From Phorcus lineatus (taxonomy: Eukaryota > Mollusca > Gastropoda > Trochida > Trochidae), in NCBI GenBank assembly GCA_921293015.1, contig OV121095.1, forward strand, positions 35,251,484 through 35,315,483: a stretch of DNA of 64,000 nt, in the 5' to 3' direction. Under the pieces are notes generated by a model. The model had not been told where the DNA came from and did no database searches. It worked only from the letters and a program-made list of their open reading frames with translations. Made by a program: the position numbers and the translations under genes. Of this stretch, positions 1-11,746 are shown piece after piece (the stretch's first letter is position 1; every line of letters starts with the position of its first letter).

Positions 1-565
1 GAAAGATCCCTTAATAACATAATCAATACTAATTTGATGAAAATTTATCTTAAAACTGTCGGACACCGCCTACACTGTGTACTCCTTGCATATCGACCAA
101 CGTCATCGACGTAATTGACTGCAGTGGTTCAGACATCGTCTTCGGTGATGGAGGAACGTCCTCCTCCCGGATTAATCCAGATTTAATCTATCATATTCTA
201 ATGGGGAACGCTATATATATGCTCAGACCCTTGTGATTGAAAGGTGGTTCGGTCATTGTATTTGGTGGAATAACACCTTGGAATCGAACGGAACTTGTCG
301 TTGTTCATGACAACCTCACTGGTATTGCATACCGTGACAAAATTGTTGTCCTACCCTTCCTTCAACGTCCGATGGTTCTGTCGCAGGACAACGCACCCCA
401 CACCGCACGAGCTGCACAGATGTTCACGCAGTATAATAATGTTGACCTTCTGCCATGACCTGCGAATTCACCTGATCTTTCTCCCATTGAGCACATATGG
501 GATGAAATGCAGTTTACGTCACCAGCGACACCATCAAGCGAAGTTGCAGTTGATGACAAAATAGG
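1..565 (+). pseudogene. Broken Tc1/mariner-type transposase
   Basis: This is a remnant of a Tc1-like DNA transposase, whose family cuts and pastes its own element using a DDE catalytic triad. Read across frames, the plus strand shows family landmarks in order: a TVGHRLH-like segment near 50-75, RHRRNxLQWFRHRLRxWRNVL near 98-160, GGSVIVFGGI near 240-270, QDNAPHTA near 387-411, and PDLSPIEHIWDEMQ near 472-515. The aspartate of DNAPHTA and the glutamate of SPIEH fit the second and third catalytic positions. In-frame stops (for example where LLPW is expected near 455) and at least one frameshift near 205-237 rule out a working protein. The 5' end runs off the window, so no terminal repeat is visible on that side. 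Identification as Tc1-like is secure; the subfamily is unknown. Confidence 0.88.
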
Positions 566-3500
566 TATTCTAAATATTTGACCTATCAAACACATCCGAC
601 TTATGTTTGTCTTTCTTCTCAAGATAAGTTTCTTTATTGAGATAAGTTTAACCCTCGGCGCTCGTCAGACGTCGACCACAAATTTCGACTTCAACCCCTC
701 TCATGGTCGCTAATTTAACTGATCAGGATGACAAAAGGTAATTTTCAGCATTACTCAATACTTTTCAATAAAACATCACAATTGGTAACGTTCAACATAT
801 TTGACCTTGACAACTTACGATAATATCATGTCATTTAAAGTGACACGCTGTTTGTTGGTGTCACAATGGTTATCAATAGTGTTATTCAATCGAAAAGTAC
901 TTATTGTTGCTGAAAATTATCAATTTGATGCTAATTGATTTAGTTTATTGACATTTTAAGGTGTAAAGTCATCATTTGTCGATAATCGGACAATATTCCT
1001 TGCCTATTAATTTATCGCTATTTTTTAAACTGATATAAAGCAGTCAGAAAGACACATTCGGAACGTTACTGGTCAATAATTACTAAAACTAGTATATAGG
1101 TGACTTATGAGGCCTGTCTTCTACTTTTGAACATACATAATCCCGTTGTGCAGTGCTCATAAAGACTACTAGTTGTCTTACATGTCTTAGGGCTTTCGAG
1201 CCATCTCCATTATAACTTCAAATATCTTCTCTCTTTAAACTTTGATCCATCTAGATCCCACACGATAAGTTGATGATCTTCTCTCTTGTCTTGTCAGGTG
1301 TACTAATCTTAGAAATTGAGCGTTCCAAACAAAAGCCATTTTGCAACTTACCAAAGTTTTTTTAATTCATGTTCGCTGAGGCAACGCTTAACAGACAAAC
1401 TTATAGACCTATCCGATTTGCCACTGTATGCAGACATATTCTCTTATTCTCATCGAATATGCCGAAATTTTTCTCAAGAGCTACTGCGAAAAGGCGCACT
1501 TTATAACATAATCAGGCCAAGTCTTATAGACATATCAAGGGTATGTTTAGAGTATCAAAATGTACTGATAACCGGGAAAGAATCGAGATGAAAATTTTTC
1601 CATAAATATACCAAGGTTTGAAGAGCATTAAAGACTTTCAGGAAGACATTTCGAAGGTTACTGCAAGGGTTGAGTATAATAATGGTTATGTCGCTTATCT
1701 TTACTAGAATTATATTATATCCAATGATAGATGGGGTATCTTGAACACAAGGGCACGTATTGTTAAAACCGACAGTCAGGAAGATATCTAAGCAATCTCA
1801 TGAAATCTAAATGTTCCACTACATTACGCGTGTAGATCTCACCAGGCTCCGTTACGTGAGTCGTCAGGTTTGCCTCTGACATAATTCAAATCAGCCAATC
1901 AGCGAATTCGCCCCGTAATCTTTGGTGCAGGCGAATTGCATTTCGCGACGACGTTTCTTGGCTACCTCTTGCCCCACCATCAGGTGGATGATATAAAGAA
2001 AGAGGTTGTCATCAACAACATTGTCTGGTATCACTTCACCAACTTCTAATTCTAAATGCATTTGAAGAATTTCACATAGTACTACTATAGGAATATGTAT
2101 TTGATAATCGACTTCAGATGAATTCCAGACTGTTCGTAACCAGACTGTTCGTTTCGACAATTAATGCTTATTTGGTCTAATAATCATCCATCGACAATAT
2201 ACTGCTGTTCCTCAACAATTTAGTTCAGAAAACTTGTGGTATGGCCCAATTCGTACAATCAGCTGCACCAGTTTTAAGACCCTTGGAAACGTTAATAGTA
2301 CAACTTGTTCATTAATCTTCCGGTCCCAAAATCCTTAAGACCTAGTTCTATCTATTTTTGTGTAGTGATTACAACTTCTTCAGAATTTTCATTAATGATG
2401 TGTCCATGGAAAGACATCTTTGAATTTTTGAAACGCATTCCTTCCCAAGTTCCCTCTATAACAAAATGACTTTACTTCTATAAATGCAAATTCCCATTGA
2501 GCCGAAATACAGTGCAACAAAGGCAATGTCTAGATTTTTTAAAACAATAGCCATCAAGCCTAATAAGCTCATATTAGACTACAAATCGGATCCTCTAGGT
2601 ATTAACATCTCCACTTAATAAAGTTGTTATTCTGTAAATTTGAGCTTCCTATTCTAAATAGTACTTGTTTTGGTAAAGCACACTTAATGTACACATTGTC
2701 ACGCCGTACACCAAGTCTGACTGTCCCTGTTTTTTAACAGATGTGCTAAACAACCCAAATTGTAGGGTTTCAACATTGCACAATAGGCTTGCCTTGTGTA
2801 CAAGTCATTAGCTTAGGCACTAGGTGAAATATTTCCATCATATGATTTTAGATACATAATGAATTTCAACTTGTTTCAAGACTAATAACTATACCGCTCT
2901 GTATGCCGACATTAAGATATTATCATGGCTTCAAATTTTGGAGTAGGTAATGATATTCACTTATCTTATTCTTCAACCATAGAAGATGATATTCGGAAAA
3001 GTAAAGCTTCTTAGGGTTATTGTCTAGTTGGAAAAAGAAAAAGAAGACTGGAGAGTTGCCTGCCTGAGCTGAAGATTGTATTTGATACTAAATTGATATC
3101 AATGGTCACCTTCACCCATGTATTTTCTTAAAATAGCTCACCCACATGAAAAAAATGTGGTTTAACTTCAGCATTTTTAATTGATATATTATCATATCTT
3201 TAAAAAAATACCATTGTCATCTTACTTTACCTAGGCAATCTGTACTAGCATGTTGCAATTGTTGTCTCGACCATATCACCCAGTAGACAGTGGTTAAACC
3301 TAATCAGTCTTCTTTAGGGTATCAACTTCAGAAACAGAAGGAGGCAGCAAAATCTCAACTTGGATCTCCATCAATAGGTAAATAAAATTGATCTACAGGT
3401 TAAACATCAATTTTCATTTTCCAGCAGATCCTACAAAAAAGAAAGAAGAGTAATCATAAAATAGTCAAAAATATAAAAAGAGGTTGACGCACATAGCAAG

Positions 3501-3620
3501 GTGTGTTATGGACCCTTTCAAATTACATCTTTATCTTGATGAATTAATAACAAATTTTTAGCCAACCTTAATCCCCATTTCTTTTTTTTTTATGATACCT
3601 TGGATACATTTTGATTATCA
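566..3620. other. Gene-free AT-rich stretch
   Basis: I recognise no gene here. A minus-strand open frame at 1891-2160 (89 codons) has balanced amino-acid composition, including an acidic stretch followed by a KKRRR cluster, and could be a decayed exon or transposon fragment. It matches nothing I know and lacks convincing splice sites. A plus-strand frame at 1316-1591 starts from TTG and looks random. Confidence 0.4.
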
Positions 3621-4058
3621 TTAAAGTGACACAGAGTATGTTTTGGGATTTTTTTATGTTCCTAAAATAACAGCCAAATTACCATACCTCATCAATTAAG
3701 ATCAAATCGCCTACCTAACTCGCACCTATATCTCCCAAATGTTAGGACGTCGAAATTCTGTGTACATTTTACATGTACTGTATATTAGTTGAAAGTCCTA
3801 ATTACTAATAGTAATCCATATTTACATTTGTGTCTGCTGTGAATAAGTTTGCAAAATTACATTTGAGTCATTGATGTGCGTCACTGTCCGGTTTTTGATC
3901 ACAAATTGAGACTTTAACCTGTTTGATTGTCACTATACTGAACTCGTAAGCACTAAGATGCTAAATTTTTTTTAAACAACCACCACTTCACGATAAAATA
4001 ACACTATTTCTGAAGTTTGGCATATTTGACTCAAACAACATACTCTGTGGCCCTTTAA
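3621..4058 (-). mobile_element. Short TIR element (family D, copy 1), TTAA ends
   Basis: A non-autonomous element of 438 bp. It begins TTAAAGTGACACAGAGTATG and ends in the imperfect inverted counterpart CATACTCTGTGGCCCTTTAA. It shares an internal block (GTGCGTCACTGTCCGGTTTT, the reverse of AAAACCGGACAGTGACACAC) with copies at 33473-33949 and 50790-51269, so it is inverted relative to them. TTAA at both ends would suit a piggyBac-type insertion. No coding sequence is seen. Confidence 0.75.
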
Positions 4059-4099
4059 GATAGTAAGTTTCGGAACAACCACTCCTCCTCAATAACATT

Positions 4100-4399
4100 C
4101 AGGGGCGTAGGAGCGAATTTGAAAGTGGGGGGGCTTGTAACCAACAAAAAAAAAATAAAAAAAGGAAACTTACTGCTTACCCCATCTTGTCGTCAATTAG
4201 GATGATTGGATGTTTTAGTTCTACGCTCAGAGTAGTTTTAGAAACTACCCTCAAAGTAGTGCATAGTAGCTGTTTTGTAACAATACTAGACCAGTTATTG
4301 GGAAATATGTAGTAGAAAGGGGAAAATAATCAATTTGAAAAAAACAATTCGAAAAAAAAGTGGGGGGGGGGGGGCTTCAAGGCTGTTCCTACGCCCCTG
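4100..4399. mobile_element. hAT-like MITE with CAGGGGCGTAGG ends
   Basis: A 300-bp non-coding element whose ends are inverted repeats: CAGGGGCGTAGGAGC on the left and GTTCCTACGCCCCTG on the right. It is flanked by the direct repeat ACATT (4095-4099 and 4400-4404). G-runs lie just inside both ends. CAGGGGCGTAG termini are typical of hAT-superfamily MITEs. The visible duplication is 5 bp rather than the usual 8 bp, so either the flanks have mutated or the assignment is only approximate. Confidence 0.7.
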
Positions 4400-5714
4400 A
4401 CATTAAAAATCTTATAAAGTTACCACCTGAAAAGATCAAGCAAGTGAATCAAACCTAGACCGAAATGCTCTCTCGCATAGCGAGCTGAATACTAACATTA
4501 CATACTAACATTACATACTACATAAAATACTACAATACTATTCAATGGGGTTGCAGGTAGAGCCTTTGGAACTAAAACAAACCTGATTTTTCGTGTTTCG
4601 CGACAGTCGAACTTTTTTCAAAATTTCGTTCCGTATGGTAAGAAATAGCCGAAATCATTATCGTTTCTCTGCTAACTTACAGTTCAACAAGACACAAAAC
4701 TTAAACATATTCTTCATTTTCTCTAATAACAAAACTGATTTTAGCTAAATATATTTGGGTTCGAAGGAGTTCGAAAATTGAAATGGAAAGCGGAAGTGAT
4801 GACGATTTGCCAGACTTCTGCATGAAAGAGGTTACAAGGGGCGTTAACCCTTTTTATTGCTTACCGCAAACAATATAATGATATGTCATTAATTTGGTAT
4901 TTTCTTGTTTTCAACATTCATGCCGATTGACATATGTTAAACAGTAATTCAAATTATTATTTACACTCATTAAATACATAACTGTAGTTAGAAACTTATT
5001 TTATTAATTTTGCCGTTTCACTAAGCGCAGTTGGATAGTGAGCAAATTCAAACTCCTTGACGTAGGTGTGAATATGAAAACCTACGGTGTCGGTAAAAAT
5101 CAATGCATATTGTGAAAAACAATTTAGATAATTGCAAGAATAAACATAACTATATATAATCTTTAAATAAACAGCTTACATTTCCCGCCGATTCCGCCAT
5201 CGTGACATTTCGCCATGGGTTTTTACTGAAAGTGAACCGGAAAAAAAGAAGGAAGGATAAAACGGTAAATTTATCTGTACAAAAAACCTTCGCACTGTTT
5301 ATTTACGATCGATTAGAAATTTTGATTTAATTGTAAAATAATTTTGCATTTAGGGAAAATGCATATAGCATTGCCAACCCGCCCTAATACAGCCTAAATA
5401 TTATTATGTTTTGTGAAAGATATTTTTAAGGATTATTAAATCGGCCAGGTTACATAATCATGGTATTATGGGTCATGCTTGATCGGAAGCTGCTGGTATA
5501 TATAGGGCTGTAATACAGTAAGGCTTCGATGCCTGACTGCGTCACCTGGGTGCTATGTATTACGAGTTACTCAGGGTTCGGAAGCCTGACTTTTTTGTCA
5601 TACTGATGCTTCCAATGCCTTGACTACAATCGTATCGGGTGGTACACAAGGTTTCAACTTTTATGTCTATTTCTTCTAGGGAATATGATAAAAAAGGTAA
5701 ATAAACATGGGCCC
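4400..5714. other. Gene-free stretch with one small open frame
   Basis: No gene is recognised. An ATG at 4783 in good start context (GAAATGG) opens a 31-codon frame to 4878 beginning MESGSDDDLPDFCMKE. It could be the first exon of a lost or repeat-derived gene, but no partner exon was found. Nothing else is supported. Confidence 0.35.
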
Positions 5715-6046
5715 TGTGGCACAGGCCCTCGGATCATTAAAAAAAAATATATAAACACCCCCTGAATAAAATTGTTCCTCTGTTAATAGTATATGGAAAG
5801 GCCGGACACTCCATTCACCCCCACCCGCTTTATTGACCGAATGCTACAATAAATACACACGCAATCAATATAAAATCTATGCAGACATGATGTCAAATGA
5901 TGTGCCTTTCTACTCCAACTCACTTTAAAAAATAAATCTTTGGGGTTATTTAATGAGGACGGCCGAAAGACGATTTCCACGCCCAACTTAATGCTGATGG
6001 GTCAAATGGGTTGAAGGAAAAGTCTAACAGGTCGTTGGTGATTTCC
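5715..6046 (+). repeat. Left arm of a long inverted repeat (uninterrupted)
   Basis: This stretch is closely similar to the reverse complement of about 8939-9462, apart from a 172-bp palindrome present only in the right arm. The arms enclose about 2.9 kb with a LINE remnant. Small open frames in both arms (5783-5986 minus and 9166-9369 plus) are nearly the same peptide only because the arms are copies. The arms may be the ends of an older DNA transposon or an inverted segmental duplication. Confidence 0.85.
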
Positions 6047-6429
6047 CAGAATTCAGTTCGCTGTCACATCTCGCGCGTATAGGCCTACTGATTAACATTT
6101 ATGAGATCACGCGACATTAAAAATGAGCAGCTTGCTGTTTCCGAGAAAAATGGCCTTGTTTTTAATTTTTTATCCTCCAATCAACAGTCCAAATACATTC
6201 TATATTGGAGAAAATGTAGAAATACGTATCTCAGCCTACTTTTTCCCATTGAAATGTCTGGTTTCGGTGGGAGTAAAAAGCGCCACCAATTTCTGTGTTT
6301 TTAACCGCCCTCCCCCTTTTTTGTTATCTTTCCCTTTTCTGTTTTTCTCCTGTCTTTTACTTATCTATATTTGTTGAAAAAGGGTTCCCATGTATTACTT
6401 TCTACTTTTATGAAATTGACAGTTCTACT

Positions 6430-8500
6430 ACAACACCAGACCATTGGTATCTATTCTGCTAAACATGACATTTTATTTTTACAATGGATTACATCAAAAA
6501 GTATAACTTAACTTAGCCAACTGTAGAGGACTTGCAAACAAATCTAAAGGAAAAGAACTAATGAATATAAATAGGAAAAAATCATACTCAATCACGTCCT
6601 CACAAGATATCCACATATATGAATCTACCTGTAATACTATGAGAAATGAATGGGGCTTGCCGCTATAATCGCTCCTTTTAAATCTAATTCTAGTGGAGTA
6701 GCTATACTCTTTAACAACAACATTGACCTTATAATACATAGAACCATAATTGAAGAAAAGGGAACTATATTATTGTGGACATTACAATAGAGGATAAAAG
6801 AATGACACTGACAAATCTTTATGGTCCTAATAATGATGATTGCCAATTTCATATTGAACTTTTTGATAGTATTTTAACATTTGATAATGAATCATTAGTT
6901 ATAGTCTGTGACTGGAACCTTGTAGTTCACCCCACTATCGATCTAGACATTTACAAACAAGTGAACAATCCCAAATCAAGAGAGACTGTTTTAGAATTAT
7001 TGTAAGTTATAATCTTATTGATATTTGGAGACATTTAAATCATAAATCAAGAAAATATACCTGGTGGAAAAAATCCAAGACAACAAGCTAGTCTTTCCTT
7101 TTTTTTAATTGTATGTTGATATTTTAAAGATGTAAAGATCACAACGGGTGAATTTGATGTACTTGGTATTACATTTTCCCCTGATTTTGGGTGATAAAAA
7201 CCCGAAAGAGACTGGAAGAAATGAATAGACTTTTATCTTCATTAAAAAAAAGAAATGTAACTCTTATTGGTTTAGTTACAGTGATAAAAACTTTAGCAAT
7301 GTGTAAGTAAGTTCATATCTTTAACTATTTCCCTAACCCTCCTGTTTAATTTATTACAGCCCTTGAGAAAATAGTTTTAATTTCATATGGAACCATAAAA
7401 ATGATAAAATTAAAAGAAATGTTCTGAAAAACAAATATGAGGATGGCGGTTTGAGAATGATTGACACAAGCAGATTCATAGATGCTTTGAAATCATCCAT
7501 CTTAAGGTTGTATCTAAACAAACTATTAAAAAGAACCCTTGTCAGATACCTTTTGATGATATTCTTAATTTTGGAGCTAACTATGATATATATTTGAAGA
7601 TAGAAAATCCTTTTTGGCAAGATGTATTGAAGGCTTAGAAATTATTTAAAAAAACACATGTTGATCCTTATACTTTATATAATATTTTACCCCAACCTCT
7701 TTGGTTTAATCACAATTTTAAAAAGCAAATAAAGGAATGATGAATATCCATAACAGGTGATGAAAACGGTTTATTATCGATGGAATCTTTAACAGAAAAA
7801 TGCTGCATCAAAGGTACATTTCTGGATTATAATTATAGACTATATATATTGCCTAACTCGTGGAAACATACCCTTACCCTCTCTTCTATAGAAATGAATA
7901 CCAGTTTTATAAATGTTACTAAATGCCATTTTAATTTAATGACACATCCAAAGGCTCTAGACTTTTTTATGACATACTTATCTCAACAGACACATATATC
8001 CTAACATCTGTGGCAAATCAAAACTTCATTTCCTGAACTAAATTTAAAAGACACATTTACAAGATCTATGAAGGCAATAAAAGACACTTAATTACTATCT
8101 TTCCAATATATATTTCTTCATGGTACCATATACACTAAAAATGAATTACTCAGAATGAAAAAGGTTGACAATAGCTTTTGTTGCTTTTGTAAGAATGTTG
8201 TTGAGAGTGTCAAGTATACTGAGAATGTAAGGAGACACAAATCTTTTGGAATAATATACACGTTTGGCTTAATAATTCATTTACAACTCCAGTGATATTT
8301 TCTAAACTTTTTATCTGGTTTGGTACTCAACACCAAAACAAATTAATTAATCAAATCATTATTCTGCTAAAAGATATATCTATCTGAGCAATATTAAAAA
8401 TACATCACTAAAGTTAAACATGTATTTAAAAACCTTGAAACAATTTTGTTTTGTTTTTTGTAGAAAATTTTATTGCAACCTAAAACAATAAAAATCATGA
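6430..8500 (+). pseudogene. Decayed L1/Tx1-like LINE (endonuclease, RT tail, zinc knuckle)
   Basis: A dead non-LTR retrotransposon. Near 6510-6560 a frame resembles the SLNCRGLANKSKRKEL start of an AP endonuclease. The clearest part, 6775-7005, reads TLTNLYGPNND ... DWNLV, typical of the EEP endonuclease fold, followed out of frame by a YTWWKK-like segment near 7055-7080. Near 7370-7500 a frame reads FIWN ... EDGGLRMID, as found downstream of the reverse transcriptase core. Near 8170-8240 a CCFCK ... cysteine cluster resembles the C-terminal zinc knuckle. The catalytic reverse transcriptase core is missing between about 7090 and 7360, and stops and frameshifts are frequent. The class is well supported; the exact clade is not. 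Confidence 0.8.
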
Positions 8501-8938
8501 TTTTGATAATAAATGGTGTCTCCTCTCCAGTTCCTGAATGAACATACGTTTTCCATATTCAAATTACCGGTTGTACTCTTTAATTTATGATTTATTCAAT
8601 ATTACATATGGAAAGTTGGATCAATATTTTGGTGTCCTTTGACAATTGCTAAGTCAAACTGTTCCATGAAGACAATTATCAGTATCGTGTCACTAATCAA
8701 CATTTATGTCCTTTTGATCTTATAAAAAAAGTCTTGATATATTCCAAATTGCTATCAATCAAATTACAAGCGAACACTCATCCTTATTTATAAGATTATC
8801 TTTTTGGTGCGTATCTTTTCCCTCTGCGTATCCTTATCCGACACGGCTAAAAACTCTTAAATATTGGTAGGGACGCAACGCAGCGTATCATACTCGCGTC
8901 TAACATGCTGTATTTCTGGTAATAAGGAACCCAGTTCA

Positions 8939-9462
8939 GAATCGCCAACGACCTGTTAGACTTTTCCTTCAACCGGTCAAATGGCCGCCCGTCACCTTGA
9001 CCTTACGGGGTGTGTGGCCGCAGCGACAGATCTCATTGGTTGCAAGAACGGGGAATTAGAGTTATCTGTTCCTAACTTTGCATCAAACCAATGAGATCTG
9101 TCGCTGCGGCCACACACCCCGTAAGGTCAAGGTGACGGGCGGCCATTTGTCCCATCAGCATTAAGTTGGGCGTGGAAATCGTCTTTCGGCCGTCCTCATT
9201 AAATAACCCCAAAGATTTATTTTTTAAAGTGAGTTGGAGTAGAAAGGCAAATCATTTTACATCATGTCTGCATAGATTTTATATTGATTGCGTGTGTATT
9301 TATTGTAGCATTCGGTCAATAAAGCGGGTGGGGGCGAATGGAGTGTCCGGCCTTTCCATATACTATTAACAGAGGAACAATTTTATTCAGGGGGTGTTCT
9401 CAAAAAAAAAAATTTTAATTTAAAAAAAAAATTTTTTAATGATCCGAGGGCCTGTGCCCTGT
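8939..9462 (-). repeat. Right arm of the long inverted repeat (interrupted)
   Basis: Reverse-complement partner of 5715-6046, from CGCCAACGACCTGTTAGACT at the inner edge to GATCCGAGGGCCTGTGCC at the outer edge. It is longer than the left arm because of the palindrome at 8978-9149 and an expanded A/T tract near 9403-9439. Confidence 0.85.
8978..9149. repeat. 64-bp-arm perfect palindrome, 44-bp loop
   Basis: Arms 8978-9041 and 9086-9149 are exact reverse complements by eye, from CAAATGGCCGCCCGTCACC inward to CATTGGTT, around a 44-bp loop. The corresponding place in the left arm of the larger inverted repeat (about 6002-6016) reads straight through from TTCAACCCATTTGACCC, so it is an empty site and this is an insertion. 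It could be a foldback/MITE-like element or a hairpin-derived duplication. Confidence 0.9.
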
Positions 9463-10790
9463 GGGTCTTATTGGGGGTAACAGGGTTACCAGATCTATAA
9501 ATTAGAAACTCGTTCCGCTATAAGGAGTCTGTACACAAGGTTTCACTTTTCTAGGCTTCTTGCTTCTTGGAGAAGGGACGAAACCTTTTTAAGGGTGTGG
9601 CCCGCGTGGCCCTTAATAGGGGTTACGGGATCAACAAATCTATAAACCCTATAAGTCAGGGAGTCTGAACACAGGATTTCTTATTTTCCAAGTCAATGGG
9701 TGTGGAGAAGAAGATGAAATAGTGAAAAGTTTACGGACGGACAGACACCGGATGACATGCCATGTCACTTGCCAATCGGCCACTACAGGCCAGATGAGCT
9801 GGAAATGCCGTAACCGGTTACGTGAAAATTTACATCAGAATGGTTAAAAAAAAATCGCCGTTTTGTTATAATTCTTTCTTGTTCAAAATCAACCAACCCC
9901 TCTCCATTTATACCCTAAATCGAAGTCGATAGGGTATATTGTCCCACCGTCCCACATTCAATGCAAATGGTTGATAATAACATGGCAATTGAAAGATCTT
10001 GTTTTAGTTTTTATTTTGGTGTTATTTTTTTAACAGTTCATCTGGCATTGTTCACTTTGTTTTTTAAATCATGACAAATTAAGAGTCGGAATGTCTTAAT
10101 ATGATAACTTTCCGGTAAGAATATTTTGAGTTATTCCACTTAATAGGTACCCTTATTTTTTCCTTCACGGTGTAGATGTTTTAAGTTGACTTGGCCACGC
10201 CAATTCTGTGTAAAGTGATCGACGCCGGCCCTTAAGGAAATAACGGCGGCAACAACAGGATGTTTTGATGAGAACATTTCAGGAATATATTTTGAGTGAA
10301 CGGAATAAGATGGACAAACAATTGTGCAATTGGGAGTTACCTGAAAAAGAATTGTTCTAAACCTAAACGATCTTGCATCTTCTAATTCAGCGGTGCGATA
10401 TTTTGCGCGGGTTCCGTATTCTTTCTATGAATTTAGCAAAAATCAGATGTGCTTGACAAAATACATATTTTGTAAAAGATCTTGATTTTCAAATGTAGTA
10501 ATTAGAATTTTCCGTTTTTATATCAGGTGACACATTGTTTACACACTCCGTTTGCTACGAAGATGAAATAGTGACTCCTGAATAATCATACATTTTTAAT
10601 TCGACGGTTCCTGACAGATATTTTACGAGCGGTTCCGTAATTTTTTTCTCTTGAATTGACAAAAAGTATTTATGTTATGAAAGGGACTGATATAAATTTT
10701 TCGAAATTGAATTTATTTGTTTACATCAGATGGCATGTTTATACATGCCATTTTATATCTTCACATTAATATTCAGAGACAAACGGATAG
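9463..10790. other. Gene-free stretch with diverged local duplications
   Basis: No gene is recognised. Two diverged units (about 9447-9550 and 9598-9690) each run from a GGCCC-rich start through TTACC/TTACGGG and ATCTATAAA to a 'GAGTCTG.ACACA.G' segment. A second diverged pair near 10380-10440 and 10598-10650 shares GATATTTT.CG.G.GGTTCCGTA. These look like old tandem duplications. Confidence 0.5.
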
Positions 10791-10851
10791 TCCTGCTTCG
10801 TGACTGCGAGGTCAGAGCCCTAGATACAGCCTAGGTCCTCATTCAGCATGT
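10791..10851 (+). repeat. Fragment of short element family A (copy 1)
   Basis: A truncated copy starting TAGTCCTGCTTCGTGACTG and ending near CATTCAGCA. It matches the first part of the full copy at 29195-29347, and abuts a family E element. Confidence 0.6.
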
Positions 10852-10857
10852 ATACAC

Positions 10858-11213
10858 TTTAAAGGGGCAAAAGCGCGTTTTTGAAAAATGTCTTTCTTCA
10901 AATTTTCCCCAATAAACTGTTAATGCCAATTGTATCATCTTTAGCGGGTCAAACATCTCATTACTCAACCCAAATATCCGTAATCCCAGAAAAGATAATC
11001 AAGTATATATCTATCAAAAAACCAATTGATGGCATCCATTTTGTGTGAACACCTTTTAATCACTTGAGGTAGGAACATGGATTTACGTTTCTCAACTGAA
11101 CATGGGACGTCCATTTTACAACTGTTTCTTTTGATCTAAAAACATAGTCTTGTAACATTTATTTTCGTGGGATCACTTTATTTGTCTAAAAACGCGCTAC
11201 TGCTCCTTTAAAA
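10858..11213 (+). mobile_element. Short TIR element (family E, copy 1)
   Basis: A non-autonomous element of 356 bp with inverted ends TTTAAAGGGGCAAAAGCGCG and CGCGCTACTGCTCCTTTAAA. The internal signature GGTCAAACATCTCATTACTC and, further on, TTTTGTGTGAACACCTTTT recur in copies near 30018, 32251, 43090, 44001 and 60336. It is non-coding. Confidence 0.8.
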
Positions 11214-11746
11214 GTACACGCGATACGTCAAGAACAACAATTAAATATTAAAATTCGAATTACATTATCTCAAAATATACATTTCATGGTTAAAATCTTA
11301 GTCTGGTGGTATAAAGCAACACATACTGAGGCCAAATTACATTGTGTGGTTTTCGGTCAACATCTACTTTTTTTTCACAATTTTTATGTGCTTACTTACT
11401 ATTTGCTACTTGTCACGTTTTTCTAAGGAAATTCAGAATCGAATAATTTATTCACATAGAAAGTTAAGGATATGTCCTAATAAAGTTTTATAATATATCT
11501 AAGTAAACTGTTGTATCATATTCTGTTTTTCACCATACTCAAATATATCACATTACGGCAGAACACAAACGTCGAAGACGGTACTGAGAACTCAAATACG
11601 TTGCCTGAACATTAATTACGTAGTGCTGAAAAGAAATTAAAGCAAATCGATTTGGAAGGGGGGTAACTCTTGTAGGCTTAGTTATTCGGTTGCGATCCAC
11701 TTCCGTGTTTGTTCGTCTGTGATTGGTTGTGACGTGTGTGTTCTAA

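Noticed and set aside
5783-9369. Two nearly identical 67-codon frames (MGVEIVFRPSSLNN...)
   Set aside because: They are the two arms of one inverted repeat; no start context, splice sites or family match suggests a protein.
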